Shown here: piece after piece, positions 1 to 7,335 of the stretch
Position numbering within the stretch: the stretch's first letter is position 1
Layout: each line of letters opens with the position of its first letter
Assembly (NCBI GenBank): GCA_016196755.1
Contig: JACPXC010000029.1
Location: 32,931 to 96,930 of the forward strand
Direction of reading: 5' to 3'
DNA length: 64,000 nt
Origin: Elusimicrobiota bacterium
GTDB lineage: Bacteria; Elusimicrobiota; Elusimicrobia; UBA1565
Made by a program: the position numbers and the translations under genes
The notes under the pieces: generated by a model
Seen by the model: only the letters and a program-made list of their open reading frames with translations
Databases searched by the model: none
Told to the model about the DNA's origin: nothing

Positions 1-564
1 GTGTCGGAGCTTGAGGGCCTCATTTAAGATCGGCATGTTCTCGAGCGCGGCGGCGTTGATGCGCTTGTAGTAGGCCGCGCGGCGCAGCTTGCGGTCCTCG
101 GCGCGCTCCATGATGAGGCCGTAGGTGGGGGCGTCGAGGCGGACCTTGCGGCGGCCGTCGGGGAGGAGCTCGAAGCCCTCGATGGCCGCGCGCGGCAGGC
201 CGGCCAGCCGGGCCTCGGCGGCCGGCAGGGAGAGGTCGGCGTCGTTGAGGTTCTTGCTGAAGGCCTGCGCCAGCTCGGCCAGGCGCCGGTCGGCCGCGGC
301 CAGGCGGGCGCGCTCCTCGTCGCCGAGCCCCAGGCCGGAGTGCTCGAAGCTGCGCTGGGGAACCGGCGTGCGGGCGATGGCGTCGAGGGCTGTGGTCAGA
401 GACGCCCGGGTCTCGCCGGCCATGGCGGCAAGGCGCTCTGGCGTATATGAGAAGCCCAGGCCGCCGAGCGGCACCCTGGGCCCGGCCGGCGTCGGCCGCG
501 AGAGCGAGACGACCTGGGCCGAGTTCGGGGCGGCCAGGAGAAGGGCGAGAAAGAGGCTGCGCAT
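1..564 (-). CDS. M3-family zinc oligopeptidase, N-terminal part, secreted (cut by window edge)
   Basis: Reading leftward from an ATG at 564, the frame is open to the window edge, giving about 188 residues of a longer protein. Residues 1-17 form a short signal peptide (MRSLFLALLLAAPNSAQ). The rest matches the helical N-terminal region of thimet/oligopeptidase A-type M3 peptidases: a run with LAELAQAFSKNLNDADLSL followed by AGLPRAAIEG, then RKVRLDAPTYGLIM, a typical spacing in that family. The catalytic HExxH motif would lie outside the window. M3 enzymes cleave short peptides; the signal peptide would place this one in the periplasm. A TACAGT box ends 7 bases before the ATG and I see no Shine-Dalgarno sequence. 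The family call rests on the N-terminal region alone. Confidence 0.7.
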   Translation of the reverse strand, partial: MRSLFLALLLAAPNSAQVVSLSRPTPAGPRVPLGGLGFSYTPERLAAMAGETRASLTTALDAIARTPVPQRSFEHSGLGLGDEERARLAAADRRLAELAQAFSKNLNDADLSLPAAEARLAGLPRAAIEGFELLPDGRRKVRLDAPTYGLIMERAEDRKLRRAAYYKRINAAALENMPILNEALKLRH

Positions 565-635
565 CGCCGTGACTGTACTACGAGGGGGGAAGTCGGGAGC
601 GGGGCTTTGGTCCCAGGGCAGCGGCGATATTCGGC

Positions 636-1829
636 CTAGATGCCGAAGAGACCCTTGAAGCCGCGCACGGCGCCCTCCAGCTTGAAGGTCTTCACCGTGC
701 CGTCGACGGGGTTCGACTTCTTGGGATTGGGCAAGGACCCCGCCCAGGCCGCGGCCGAAGTCTCAACGGCGATCGACTTGTCGATGGCCTTGCCCAGGCC
801 GGGCTGGTTTTCGGGCTTCTTGGCCTGGCCGGCCAAGGCCAGCGCGCCCGTTATGAGCCGCTCGGCGCCCAGCCTGGCCCCGCTGGCCGCGAAGGCGGCG
901 GCCAATGTAGCCTTGGGGCCCAGGTCCGAGCCCAGGTTGAAGGTGGCGGCGGCGGTCTTGGTCCAGGCGTTGGGCAGGAGCTCCTTGAAACCGTTGACGG
1001 CGTTGCCCCAATCGGTTTTGCCGGTGTCGTCGGTGGTGGCCTCAAGCGCCTTCTCCCAGTTCTTGAGCAGGGCTTCCTTGTCGGGTTCCTTGAGCTTGTC
1101 GGCCAAGGAGGGGGAGTCCAGCGCGGCGCGCAGGGTCTTGATGGCCGCGGAGAGGGCGTCGCTTTTGGGGCCCGGCCGGGCGATGACCGGGTCGGGCAGT
1201 CTGGGCTTCTTGACGGCCGTCTTGAGTGCCGGCTTCTCGGTCTTTTCCGCGGCCGCCGGCTTGGCCTTCGCGGCCTTCTTCGGCTTGGCGACGAGCAGAA
1301 GGGGATCCTTTGGCGCGTCTTTGGCGATGCCGCAGGCCGGCCCGAAGACGGTGAACAGGTTGCGGCGAACCGCGGGCGGGACGTCCTCGAGCCGGGTACT
1401 CCAGTCCTTGGCGTCCAGCGGGGCCCCGTCGGGGCCGCGCAGGCGCTCGGTCTCGGGCTCGAGGTTGACGCCGTCCTCGAGCAGCTTGGCCCGCAGGGGC
1501 TCGTAGCGCGCGGCCAGGGCGTCGTCGCCGGGCGACTCCACGTCGAGGGCTTGGGCCAGGGTGCGCAGGCCCTCCTCGAGCGACTCGGCGTCGGCGTAGG
1601 TCAGGGCGCCGCGGAACTCGGCCAGACCCTCGGCGGCCTTCCTGGCCCCGTCCCAAGCGGGGTCGGAGGGCCACTGGGCCTCGGCGGCCTCCCAGCGCGC
1701 CATGTCGATGGGCTTGAGGAGGTCGGCGGCGATGAGCCGGCGTTTGACCTCGCCGCGCAGGAGGACGCCGGGGGTGCTGGCGGCCCCGGCGGGGGCGGCG
1801 AGGAGAACGGCTAGGACGGCGGAAAGCAT
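636..1829 (-). CDS. secreted protein of unknown function, Lys/Ala/Pro-rich
   Basis: About 397 residues, not recognised. The frame extends upstream to a TTG at 1865, but I chose the ATG at 1829 because it directly begins a signal peptide (MLSAVLAVLLAAPAGAAS) and lies 6 bases after an AACACT box with TTGCGC 18 bases further upstream. The middle (around residues 180-230) is a low-complexity Lys/Ala/Pro linker (KPKKAAKAKPAAAEK). The parts on both sides look helical. No enzymatic motif is visible. It lies just downstream of the divergent AT-rich island and upstream of the M3 peptidase gene on the same strand, but the 71-base gap and the -10 box before the peptidase argue for separate transcription. 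Confidence 0.7.
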   Translation of the reverse strand: MLSAVLAVLLAAPAGAASTPGVLLRGEVKRRLIAADLLKPIDMARWEAAEAQWPSDPAWDGARKAAEGLAEFRGALTYADAESLEEGLRTLAQALDVESPGDDALAARYEPLRAKLLEDGVNLEPETERLRGPDGAPLDAKDWSTRLEDVPPAVRRNLFTVFGPACGIAKDAPKDPLLLVAKPKKAAKAKPAAAEKTEKPALKTAVKKPRLPDPVIARPGPKSDALSAAIKTLRAALDSPSLADKLKEPDKEALLKNWEKALEATTDDTGKTDWGNAVNGFKELLPNAWTKTAAATFNLGSDLGPKATLAAAFAASGARLGAERLITGALALAGQAKKPENQPGLGKAIDKSIAVETSAAAWAGSLPNPKKSNPVDGTVKTFKLEGAVRGFKGLFGI

Positions 1830-1835
1830 CGGCAT

Positions 1836-1865
1836 AGTGTTGCAGGGGGGGCGGAAACGGCGCAA
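1836..1865 (-). promoter_or_regulatory. predicted promoter of the secreted unknown (636-1829)
   Basis: On the minus strand TTGCGC (1865-1860) is followed after 18 bases by AACACT (1841-1836) and after 6 more by the ATG at 1829. It matches the leaderless arrangement seen across the window, though the -10 box is weak. Confidence 0.4.
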
Positions 1866-1878
1866 GGCCTCTGGGCCC

Positions 1879-1943
1879 TTGACAAAAGCATGCTTTGAGC
1901 TATACTATACATGAAGTTGTATTAATAAATACAAAAATTGTAT
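1879..1943 (+). promoter_or_regulatory. promoter and palindromic operator of the nucleotidyltransferase pair
   Basis: TTGACA at 1879-1884 and TATACT at 1901-1906, 16 bases apart, form a near-consensus sigma-70 promoter. The leader that follows carries alternating copies of one 6-mer: TTGTAT (1917-1922), ATACAA (1929-1934) and TTGTAT (1938-1943), the last overlapping the start codon at 1942. Such a palindromic array between promoter and start is what an autoregulated toxin-antitoxin operator looks like; that role is inferred. Confidence 0.65.
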
Positions 1944-2517
1944 GGATAAATACAGAATCGATAAGCAAGGTCTTTGGGACATACTTGAAGCCTGGGGTCC
2001 ATTTTTTCCGAAAAAAGTTCGCGTCGTCGCCTGCGGTGGGACGGCACTCACCATCCAAGATTTGAAGGAGTCTACCAAGGACGTGGACTTTCTCGTTCCG
2101 GACGTGGAGGACTATAAAGCGCTGCTCGGTACGATTGAGCGACTGCATTATCGACAGGTCACGGGAAGTGGTTGGGCGCGAGACGACGGGTTTATCTTCG
2201 ACCTCTTCAAGGGCAAGGTAATCTTCCAGACGGAGTTGCTCGATTCTCCGCTCGATGAGGGAAACCATATCCCAATCAAGACTTTCAAGAAGCTCGAGGT
2301 AAGCGCCTTAAACGACTTGGATCTGATCATCTCGAAGATGTTCCGAGGTGACGAGGTAGACGTGGAAGATTGTCTCAGGCTGATCGCGGGGCGCGGAAAG
2401 GCATTCGATCTGGACAAGCTCAAGGAGCGTTACAAGGAAACGGCTTCCTACACATTGAGACCGGAATCGATGATGAAAAACCTCGATTTGCTCTTGGCCG
2501 AATTGAAGGACGAATAG
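1942..2517 (+). CDS. nucleotidyltransferase-fold protein (DUF6036-like), probable toxin-antitoxin component
   Basis: A 191-residue protein with the minimal nucleotidyltransferase pattern: CGGTAL near residues 30-35, followed by STKDVDFLV around residues 43-51, the GG..(R/K)xTxDxDF layout of the AbiEii/MNT/DUF6036 group. These proteins share the polymerase-beta fold and some modify RNA or partner proteins. Its base composition is clearly more AT-rich than its surroundings, a sign of transfer. The next gene starts 9 bases after its stop behind a GGGAG ribosome site, so the two form one unit. The repeated TTGTAT/ATACAA motif at its start suggests autoregulation. Which of the pair would be toxic cannot be told from sequence. 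Confidence 0.7.
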   Translation: MDKYRIDKQGLWDILEAWGPFFPKKVRVVACGGTALTIQDLKESTKDVDFLVPDVEDYKALLGTIERLHYRQVTGSGWARDDGFIFDLFKGKVIFQTELLDSPLDEGNHIPIKTFKKLEVSALNDLDLIISKMFRGDEVDVEDCLRLIAGRGKAFDLDKLKERYKETASYTLRPESMMKNLDLLLAELKDE

Positions 2518-2526
2518 GGAGCGGCT

Positions 2527-3213
2527 ATGCTGCAGGGAACCGACGCCGTTCTCTTGTCCTCCTTAGCCCAGTACGGCTATTCGCTGCTGAACCCCGAGAG
2601 GATGAGCGATCCCAATGAGCTCCTCGCCAGACTGGCGAAGAGCCGGGATTCTCGTTTGCTCGAAGGCTTCCCGGTGGTTCTTGCGAACGCGCTCGAGAAG
2701 CATCGGGAAAAAGTGGATATGTCCGCGGCCGAGGGCTTGCTCGACGCAAGCGAGCTCAGACGTTTCCGAAAACTGACGGCTTTGTCGACCTACTTGTTCG
2801 GGAGTTTCGGTTTGGACGCCCTCAAGGCCGCGGCGCGCGAAGCGGGAGCCGATCATCCGGACTTGCTGGCGGAACTGAGAAGCAGCGTCGAAAACGACCG
2901 CTCCCTCGAATTGGGACCCGGCACCCTGAACCTGGCGCGGGTCAAGAAGACCTTCCTAAATTACTATGTCCACGGCCGTGAGCTGGAGACGGCGGAGAAC
3001 AAGGCGCGGCTGCGGGAAGACTTCCGGCGCGAGTACAACCTCTCGCTCTTTTTCGCCCCGCGGCAACGGGACTTGTTGGGCAAGAAGCTGAGAGGGGAGG
3101 CTATGACAAAAACGGAGCGCGAGTATTTTTCGCGGGTGGTTAAGAAGAAGCTGCTCGCGTTGGCCGATCCGGATCTGCACCGGCTGGCGCAGAAGGCTTT
3201 GCAGGAGACTTGA
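2527..3213 (+). CDS. partner of the nucleotidyltransferase, unknown function
   Basis: A 228-residue, mostly helical protein with a GGGAG ribosome site 5 bases before its ATG. Its C-terminus (about residues 180-220) has a basic motif, GEAMTKTEREYFSRVVKKKL, that I recall as conserved in proteins encoded beside DUF6036-type nucleotidyltransferases in bacteria and archaea; it could be a nucleic-acid-binding helix pair. No catalytic motif is evident. The genes are co-directional and tightly spaced, so it is probably the second half of a two-gene mobile module. It ends 32 bases before the convergent Fic gene. Confidence 0.65.
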   Translation: MLQGTDAVLLSSLAQYGYSLLNPERMSDPNELLARLAKSRDSRLLEGFPVVLANALEKHREKVDMSAAEGLLDASELRRFRKLTALSTYLFGSFGLDALKAAAREAGADHPDLLAELRSSVENDRSLELGPGTLNLARVKKTFLNYYVHGRELETAENKARLREDFRREYNLSLFFAPRQRDLLGKKLRGEAMTKTEREYFSRVVKKKLLALADPDLHRLAQKALQET

Positions 3214-3245
3214 CTGACGCTGAGGCCGGGTCGTTGAAGGCCGTC

Positions 3246-4403
3246 TTAGGCCAGGTCGGGGAAAAGGACGGCCGCCATCTCCGCCGATATGTCGAGGCGC
3301 AGGGCGCCGTAGGCCGTCTGGCTGCGCGTCGTCTTGGACTCGAGGAGCTCCTTGACGATCTGCGTGGCGCGGCGCGGCTTGACGCCGCAGATGCGCTGGA
3401 CCTCCCCGCGGGGGACCTCGCCGTGGAACAAGAGGCGCTCGAGGACCTTGGCGCCGGCCTTGGACAGCTCGCCCTCCGCGACTAAGCCGGACACGAAGCG
3501 GCGGTAGCGCCGCTCGAGGTCGGCCAGCCTCAGCATCTCGGTCATGAACCGGATCTGATCGGCGCAGCAGGCGAGGAAGAACTCGCAGAATCCGATGAGG
3601 TCCTCCTCCGAGAGCGGGCCGCGGCCGTCGAGGTCGTTCCGGCGCGTCCGGTCGGCGCGGGAGAGGTGCTCGTCGTATTCCGCCCGGCGGCGGGCGAAGG
3701 CGCGCGAGACGGTCCACAGCATCCCTTCGCCGAGTCCGATCCGGATGCCGTAGGCGGTGGTCATGAGGCGGGCGACCCGCCCGTTGCCCTCTGGGAAGGG
3801 GTGGATCCAGAGGAACCGGTGGTGGGAGGAGGCGAAGCCGAGGAGCTTCCGAGTGCCGGCGAGGCGCTCCGGACTCAAGAGCTCCTCGAATCTGCCAAGG
3901 TGCGCGCGGATCTCGCCGCTCGTCTCGGGCGCGTGATGGAGGCCGACCGTGACCCCCCGGTCGCGTAGGTGTCCGGGCTCGACCGGCACGGCCTCGCCGC
4001 CGACGGTCTTCGCCAGTCGCAATTCATCAGGGAGGTTGAGAAAGAACCTTTCGTGCAGCCAGCGGAGGAACTCTTCGGAGCAGACGCTCAGTCCAGGTTC
4101 CTCGCGCAGGCGCTCGCGCATGTCCCGTTGGACCTGAATGTGGGCGAGGTGCTCGAGTTGGAAGTTCCGCGCGGCGTTGTCTTTAGAGAACTCCTTGTTC
4201 AGGGCGGCGTCGATGTCCTTTAGCTTGGAAGGATTGCCCTCCATGGCGTTGGTGTAGTAGCTGTCGACTCTGAGCATGAGCCGGGCGATTTCGTCAAGGA
4301 TCAGCGGGTGCAGGCCCTTCCCCATCGCCGCCGAGGAGGCAAGAATGGTGACGGCAAGCTCCTCCAGTTTGGGCGTGGAGTGCGAGGGTAGGGCCGGGGG
4401 CAT
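3246..4403 (-). CDS. Fic family AMP-transferase with N-terminal inhibitory motif
   Basis: A 385-residue Fic protein. The catalytic loop is intact: HPFPEGNGRVAR starts at His201, matching HPFx(D/E)GNGRxxR. The N-terminal helix holds TNAMEG at residues 51-56, which fits the (S/T)xxxE(G/N) inhibitory motif of class II Fic proteins, whose Glu blocks ATP binding. The C-terminal third (about residues 305-370) resembles a winged-helix module (GVKPRRATQIVKELLES). Fic enzymes transfer AMP, or other nucleotide parts, to hydroxyl side chains of target proteins. The ATG at 4403 follows its -10 box by only 5 bases. The gene is divergent from a macrodomain gene. Confidence 0.9.
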   Translation of the reverse strand: MPPALPSHSTPKLEELAVTILASSAAMGKGLHPLILDEIARLMLRVDSYYTNAMEGNPSKLKDIDAALNKEFSKDNAARNFQLEHLAHIQVQRDMRERLREEPGLSVCSEEFLRWLHERFFLNLPDELRLAKTVGGEAVPVEPGHLRDRGVTVGLHHAPETSGEIRAHLGRFEELLSPERLAGTRKLLGFASSHHRFLWIHPFPEGNGRVARLMTTAYGIRIGLGEGMLWTVSRAFARRRAEYDEHLSRADRTRRNDLDGRGPLSEEDLIGFCEFFLACCADQIRFMTEMLRLADLERRYRRFVSGLVAEGELSKAGAKVLERLLFHGEVPRGEVQRICGVKPRRATQIVKELLESKTTRSQTAYGALRLDISAEMAAVLFPDLA

Positions 4404-4408
4404 GCTTT

Positions 4409-4437
4409 AGTATTGGCGATAAAGTGCTACTTGTCAA
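4409..4437 (-). promoter_or_regulatory. promoter of the Fic gene (leaderless)
   Basis: On the minus strand TTGACA (4437-4432), a 17-base spacer and AATACT (4414-4409) are followed by 5 bases and the ATG at 4403. There is no room for a ribosome-binding site. The rest of the divergent region (4438-4536) is very AT-rich, with no recognisable gene; a TATTAT near 4503 could be the -10 for the macrodomain gene on the other strand. Confidence 0.7.
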
Positions 4438-4536
4438 TGCTGCTTTGTTTTATAAAAATATATATTAGATATAAAGTTTTATTTTAATTATATACGTAAT
4501 AGTATTATAAAAAATGCTAGATTGTTGTGCGCGATT

Positions 4537-5025
4537 ATGAAAGCCACCCTAGGCGATATTACCCAGTCCGACGCCGACGCCATCGTCAACGCGGCGAACT
4601 CCTCGCTGTTGGGCGGCGGCGGCGTGGACGGGGCCATCCACGACGCGGCGGGGCCGGAGCTTTTGGAGGAGTGCCGGAAGCTCAAGGGCTGTCCAACGGG
4701 GGAAGCCAAGGCCACGAAGGGCTACCGCCTGGCCGCGCACTGGGTGATCCATACCGTGGGGCCGGTCTGGAAGGGCGGCTCAGCGGGCGAGGAGTCCTTG
4801 CTCGCTTCCTGCTATCGGAACTCACTGACGTTGGCCAAGGAGCTGGGGGCCAAGAGCGTGGCGTTCCCGGCGATCTCGACGGGGGTCTATCGCTTCCCGC
4901 CGCTGCGCGCCGCGGAGATCGCGGTCCGGGAGACCGCGGCGTTTCTTTTGAAGTACCCTGGATTGGACGTGCGCTTCGTCTGCTTCGACCGCGCCACCTA
5001 CGCGCTCTACCAGGGCCTGCTCTAG
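4537..5025 (+). CDS. macrodomain protein (YmdB-like O-acetyl-ADP-ribose deacetylase)
   Basis: About 162 residues forming a single macrodomain. The opening [20 protein letters not shown], then [12 protein letters not shown] and [13 protein letters not shown], are the ADP-ribose-binding signatures of the YmdB/MacroD class, including the Asn and the glycine loop. These enzymes hydrolyse O-acetyl-ADP-ribose or remove mono-ADP-ribose from proteins or nucleic acids. The frame is open from a TTG at 4522, but the ATG at 4537 is where the family starts. No Shine-Dalgarno sequence is visible. It is divergent from the Fic gene across an AT-rich spacer, and its stop codon touches the end of the convergent transporter gene. 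Confidence 0.92.
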   Translation: MKATLGDITQSDADAIVNAANSSLLGGGGVDGAIHDAAGPELLEECRKLKGCPTGEAKATKGYRLAAHWVIHTVGPVWKGGSAGEESLLASCYRNSLTLAKELGAKSVAFPAISTGVYRFPPLRAAEIAVRETAAFLLKYPGLDVRFVCFDRATYALYQGLL

Positions 5026-6849
5026 CTACTTCGCCAGCACGCCGGTGACGACCAGGGCCTTGATGAGGATCCCCATCAAGCTCTCCCCGGCGATGAGCCC
5101 CGACGACGCCGGGAAATTGAGCTCGTCGCCGCGCTTGCCGAGCTTGCGCCGCAGGACCTCGGCGATGGCCGCCCCGACGAACATCGAGATGGAGTTCGAC
5201 GCGGGGATGACCATGGCGATCCCAAGCCCCGACGGCGCCGGTATATACGCCTTGAGCCGCGGCGGCGCGAACTTCTCCGCCGCAGCCAAGACGCCTCCCA
5301 ACAGAAACCCGATCAGCGCCGCCCACCGCGCCGTAGGATGCAGCCCTCCGATGCCGTCGGCCAGCATCTTCGACACCCCGGCCCAGACCTGTACGCCCGG
5401 CGCCGGAAAGGCCTCCGACCCGAGGATGTCCGCCGTAGGCACCAGCAGGTTGAACGCCGGCACAACGATGGCCGCCCCGGCCAGGACGCCGAAGAGCTGG
5501 CCGTAGAGCTGCTGGCGCGGGTTAGCGCCCAGCAGGTAGCCGGACTTGAGGTCGGTGAGAAGGTCCGCGGCGTGCAGGCCGACGCCGCCGGTGACGTTGG
5601 CGCTCATGAGGTTCCCCACGAGTTGATTGGGCAAAAGCCCCCCGTAGATGAGCTGGGTGACCGGCCCCAGGGCCTTGGTGGGGGTGACGTCGGTCTCGCC
5701 GGTGACGCGCGAGGCGATGACCCCCATGACCAGGGCCAGCGGGATGGCGATCATGCCGGCCCAGACGGGGATCTTGAACAGGTACCACATGAGGAAGACC
5801 AGGGGCGGGGAGAGGGCGATGAAGCCCAGCGGGAACCAGTACGGGGGGCATTCCACCGCGGCGAGAGGGTCGGCCGCGGCGGCGGGGTCCTTTCTCTTTA
5901 GGAGCAGGGAGAGCTCCTTAAAAGAGCGCGCGACCATCCGCCACTCGAAGGCGAAGGAGAGCAGTCCGCTCGAGACCAGGATGGCGGCGCCGCACCACAG
6001 GGTCCACTGGACGATGGGCTTGTAGCCCGCCTCGGCGATGACGCCGCGCGCCACCATCTCAGGGGCCAAGAAGCCGTAAGTGAAGATGGCCCCCAGCAAT
6101 AGCGACCAGCCGATGCGAAAGGACATGAGCGCACCCGCGCCGACGAGGAGCAGGCCGCCGTCCAAGGCCAGGGTCCACTTGGCGGCGGGCAGGCCGCCCA
6201 CCGAGAACGGCAGGCCGTAGGCCGAAGGCAGATTGCCGGGCATCCAGGAAGCCTTGGCGTCGCGCGCCCAGGCGATGACGGCGCCGAGGACGGAGCTCAG
6301 GCCCAACAGCTTGGCTTTCTTGGCCCCTTCTTCCCCGTGGGCGTGCAGGGCCCGCAGGGTCTCGGCGGTGGCGATGCCGGTGGGGAAGGGGATGCGCTCG
6401 ACGTTGATGAGCTGGCGCTTGATGGGGATGGCGGCGAAGACCCCCAGCGCGGCGATGAGCAGGAACCACAGGAACATGGACAAGGCGTCGGGGCGCATGC
6501 CGGTCAGCATGAGAAGCGCCGGCACGGCGGCCATGTTCCCCCCGCCCGTCATGTAGCCGGCCGCCGAGGCTACCGAGCTCATGGCGTTGTTCTCCAAGGG
6601 CCCGAAGGCGGGGCTGTCTATCTTTGCCAGCCCCAACAGCTTGCGCCACAAGCCGAAGCCGGCGAAGGCCAGGATGCAGGCGGTGATGGTGACGCCGAGG
6701 CTCCAGCCGGTCTTGAGGACGACGTAGAGGTTGGAGAGGCACATGAGCATGCCGATGAGCATGCCGGAGAAGACGGCGCGGGCGGTCAGCTGGGGGGCGT
6801 GGGGCCGGTAGACGTCGCGGAGCCACTCGAGCTCGGGATTTTTCTCCAC
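5026..6849 (-). CDS. OPT-family oligopeptide (or metal-chelate) transporter
   Basis: A 607-residue, very hydrophobic protein with about 14 predicted membrane segments. It shows OPT/YSL family features: an N-terminal LTARAVFSGMLIGMLMCLSN segment, PFPTGIATAETLRALH in the first half, and PSGLGIAMVIPASNSISMF near the C-terminus. OPT proteins are proton-coupled importers of small peptides or of metal chelates; the substrate cannot be assigned. The start is GTG at 6849, placed 6 bases after a TAGTCT -10 box. The promoter's -35 overlaps the stop codon of the upstream response-regulator gene, so the transporter can be made independently of the two-component pair. Confidence 0.88.
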   Translation of the reverse strand: MEKNPELEWLRDVYRPHAPQLTARAVFSGMLIGMLMCLSNLYVVLKTGWSLGVTITACILAFAGFGLWRKLLGLAKIDSPAFGPLENNAMSSVASAAGYMTGGGNMAAVPALLMLTGMRPDALSMFLWFLLIAALGVFAAIPIKRQLINVERIPFPTGIATAETLRALHAHGEEGAKKAKLLGLSSVLGAVIAWARDAKASWMPGNLPSAYGLPFSVGGLPAAKWTLALDGGLLLVGAGALMSFRIGWSLLLGAIFTYGFLAPEMVARGVIAEAGYKPIVQWTLWCGAAILVSSGLLSFAFEWRMVARSFKELSLLLKRKDPAAAADPLAAVECPPYWFPLGFIALSPPLVFLMWYLFKIPVWAGMIAIPLALVMGVIASRVTGETDVTPTKALGPVTQLIYGGLLPNQLVGNLMSANVTGGVGLHAADLLTDLKSGYLLGANPRQQLYGQLFGVLAGAAIVVPAFNLLVPTADILGSEAFPAPGVQVWAGVSKMLADGIGGLHPTARWAALIGFLLGGVLAAAEKFAPPRLKAYIPAPSGLGIAMVIPASNSISMFVGAAIAEVLRRKLGKRGDELNFPASSGLIAGESLMGILIKALVVTGVLAK

Positions 6850-6855
6850 GGCGAG

Positions 6856-6884
6856 AGACTAGTTTAAAGGTCCGGGGCGGTCAA
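6856..6884 (-). promoter_or_regulatory. promoter of the OPT transporter (leaderless)
   Basis: On the minus strand TTGACC (6884-6879), 17 bases, TAGTCT (6861-6856), 6 bases, then the GTG at 6849. The -35 hexamer contains part of the stop codon of the response-regulator gene. Confidence 0.65.
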
Positions 6885-7318
6885 GACGCGGGCTTTCCTC
6901 GCACACAGCTCGGGTATTCGTTGAAGCGCAGCCAGAAGGACTTAAGCGCGGAGGCCAGCTCCTTAAGTTCCATGGCGCTGGAGGGCTTGACCAGGTAGGC
7001 GTTGACGCCGTGCTCGTAGCAGCGATCGATGTCGCCGGGGTGCAGCGAGGAGGTGAGCATGAGGACGGGCAGGCAGCGCCAGCGCGGCGAGGCGCGGATC
7101 CACTTGAGGGTCTCGAGGCCGTCCTTGTAGGGCATCTTGATGTCGAGCAGGGCGATGCCGGGGACGGGAACGCCGGGCTCAGTTCCGGCGCGGCCTAGGT
7201 ACTCGATGGCCTTGGCGCCGTCGTCGACCATGACGTAGCGGTCGGCGATGCCGGCGTCCTTGCTGGCGGCCTTGAGCAGGAACTGGTCGTCTCGGCTGTC
7301 GTCGGCGTATAGGATCAT
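6881..7318 (-). CDS. single-domain response regulator (Rcp1/CheY-like)
   Basis: A receiver domain of about 145 residues with nothing after it. It has the acidic pair (ADDSRDD), the phosphoacceptor Asp in ALLDIKMPYKDG, the conserved Thr/Ser in LMLTSS and the Lys in LVKPSS. The ADDSRDDQFLLKAA start is typical of Rcp1-like receivers that work with PAS- or phytochrome-type kinases. I place the start at the ATG at 7318, which has AGGAGA 5 bases before it, rather than the ATG at 7336 that overlaps the kinase stop codon. It is encoded directly after the histidine kinase, which is surely its phosphodonor. With no output domain it probably passes the signal by phosphorelay or protein contact. Confidence 0.9.
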   Translation of the reverse strand: MILYADDSRDDQFLLKAASKDAGIADRYVMVDDGAKAIEYLGRAGTEPGVPVPGIALLDIKMPYKDGLETLKWIRASPRWRCLPVLMLTSSLHPGDIDRCYEHGVNAYLVKPSSAMELKELASALKSFWLRFNEYPSCVRGKPAS

Positions 7319-7335
7319 CTTGTCTCCTGGGAGCA

